Source: Gemmataceae bacterium | GTDB lineage: Bacteria; Planctomycetota; Planctomycetia; Gemmatales; Gemmataceae | Length of the DNA: 5,612 nt | Assembly (NCBI GenBank): GCA_947490035.1 | Contig: CANLGS010000328.1 | Span: 1-5,612 of the forward strand | Direction: 5' to 3' | Shown here: piece after piece, positions 5,067-5,612 of the stretch | How the letters are laid out: the number at the start of each line of letters is the position of its first letter | Numbering within the stretch: position 1 is the first letter of the stretch | The notes under the pieces: generated by a model | Databases searched by the model: none | What the model saw: only the letters and a program-made list of their open reading frames with translations | What the model was told of the DNA's origin: nothing | Translations under genes and position numbers: made by a program

Positions 5067-5612
5067 ATGACACGCCTGCTCGTTTTACTTGTCGCCTTCG
5101 CGGTCGCCACGCGCGCACCGGCCCGTGCTGCCGACGCGAAGGGGCCGAACGTCCTGTTCCTGTTCGCCGACGACCAGCGGACGGACACGATCGCCGCGCT
5201 CGGGAACGAGCACATCAAGACACCCCACCTCGATCGCCTCGTGAAGCGCGGGCTGGCCTTCGACCGCGCGTACATGCAGGGCGCGTTCCAGGGCGCGACG
5301 TGCGTGCCGTCTCGCGCGATGCTGCTCTCGGGTCAAAGCCTGTTCCGGGTCGACGAGAAACTGCTCCGCGACGAGACGTGGCCCGAGGCGTTCGGGAAGG
5401 CCGGGTACGCCACGTTCGTGACGGGCAAGTGGCACAACGGGGAGAAGTCGCTGGTCCGCTCGTTCCAGGAGGCCCGCGGCATCTTTGCGGGCGGCATGAC
5501 CGACCCGCTGAAGGCCAACCTCGCCGACGTCGCCGACGGCAAGCTCGGCACGCCGAAGATCGCACCCAAGCACGCCTGCGCGGTGTTCGCCGACGAGGCG
5601 ATCGGGTTCCTA
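5067..5612 (+). CDS. Secreted sulfatase, N-terminal part (runs off window end)
   Basis: 182 codons are visible without a stop. Residues 1-21 form a signal peptide (Arg3, LLVLLVAFAVA core, cleavage after ARA). The mature part starts with the sulfatase strand NVLFLFADDQ, whose Asp35-Asp36 are metal ligands. The formylglycine motif is Cys79-Val-Pro-Ser-Arg83 followed by AMLLSGQ. Cys79 would be oxidised to formylglycine by a sulfatase-maturating enzyme encoded elsewhere. TGKWHNG (Lys121, His123) is the conserved active-site TGKWH segment. These features match the choline-sulfatase/arylsulfatase family (type I sulfatases), which hydrolyse sulfate esters; in planctomycetes many act on sulfated polysaccharides in the periplasm or outside the cell. 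The specific substrate cannot be read from this part. It lies 13 nt after the stop of the sulfatase stub and was probably cotranscribed with it. Confidence 0.9.
   Translation, partial: MTRLLVLLVAFAVATRAPARAADAKGPNVLFLFADDQRTDTIAALGNEHIKTPHLDRLVKRGLAFDRAYMQGAFQGATCVPSRAMLLSGQSLFRVDEKLLRDETWPEAFGKAGYATFVTGKWHNGEKSLVRSFQEARGIFAGGMTDPLKANLADVADGKLGTPKIAPKHACAVFADEAIGFL

Noticed and set aside
4718..5275. Upstream extension of the RNase H-like frame to a 311-codon minus-strand protein
   Set aside because: The part above 4717 is antisense to the sulfatase stub and the intact sulfatase and has no RNase H-like or other motifs. GTG 4717 matches the expected N-terminus of the RNase H-like block.
1..5612. 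CRISPR array, tRNA/rRNA, toxin-antitoxin pair or defence system
   Set aside because: I found no regularly spaced repeats, no cloverleaf or rRNA-like sequence, and no small gene pair with toxin/antitoxin motifs on reading both strands.

Overview
This window most likely comes from a planctomycete of the Gemmata/Gemmataceae type. The evidence is the very high G+C with strong GC3 bias, a DUF1552-type C-terminus, an IS4-type transposase N-terminus of the planctomycete style, secreted sulfatases, and an enterochelin-esterase-like/SMP-30 secreted enzyme. The lineage is inferred from gene content and sequence style; no marker gene is present.

Layout, left to right: (1) 2-166 is the last 54 codons of a DUF1552-type protein (+). 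(2) 178-336 is the N-terminal stump of an IS4-family transposase (-). It still has a good ribosome binding site but is cut off 11 bp from the stop codon of the DUF1552 gene. (3) 337-586 has no gene, only a weak hairpin. (4) 587-1147 is an intact isochorismatase-family cysteine hydrolase (+). (5) 1172-1513 is a decayed FrnE/DsbA-type thiol oxidoreductase (+). Its expected ATG reads CTG and its reading frame is lost after about 85 residues. (6) 1514-1656 is a spacer with a hairpin. (7) 1657-4254 is the centrepiece, an 865-residue secreted protein. It has two tandem copies of an enterochelin-esterase-like alpha/beta hydrolase domain, offset by exactly 280 residues over much of their length, followed by an SMP-30/gluconolactonase-like beta-propeller. 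(8) 4340-4717 is a degenerate RNase HI-like gene (-), recognisable only by joining two reading frames. (9) 4763-5053 is the C-terminal stub of an arylsulfatase (+). (10) 5067 to the window end is the N-terminal 182 residues of an intact secreted sulfatase (+) with signal peptide and formylglycine motif.

The exported enzymes (double esterase/propeller, sulfatase) fit together as periplasmic or extracellular breakdown of esterified and sulfated polymers, a common planctomycete lifestyle. That joint role is inference. The window is also unusually rich in broken genes: transposase stump, DsbA remnant, RNase H-like remnant and sulfatase stub. This suggests repeated insertion and deletion between functional genes. 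I see no CRISPR array, tRNA, rRNA or defence island. The tri-domain protein is the most unusual intact object, and the two-frame RNase H-like remnant is the least obvious one.
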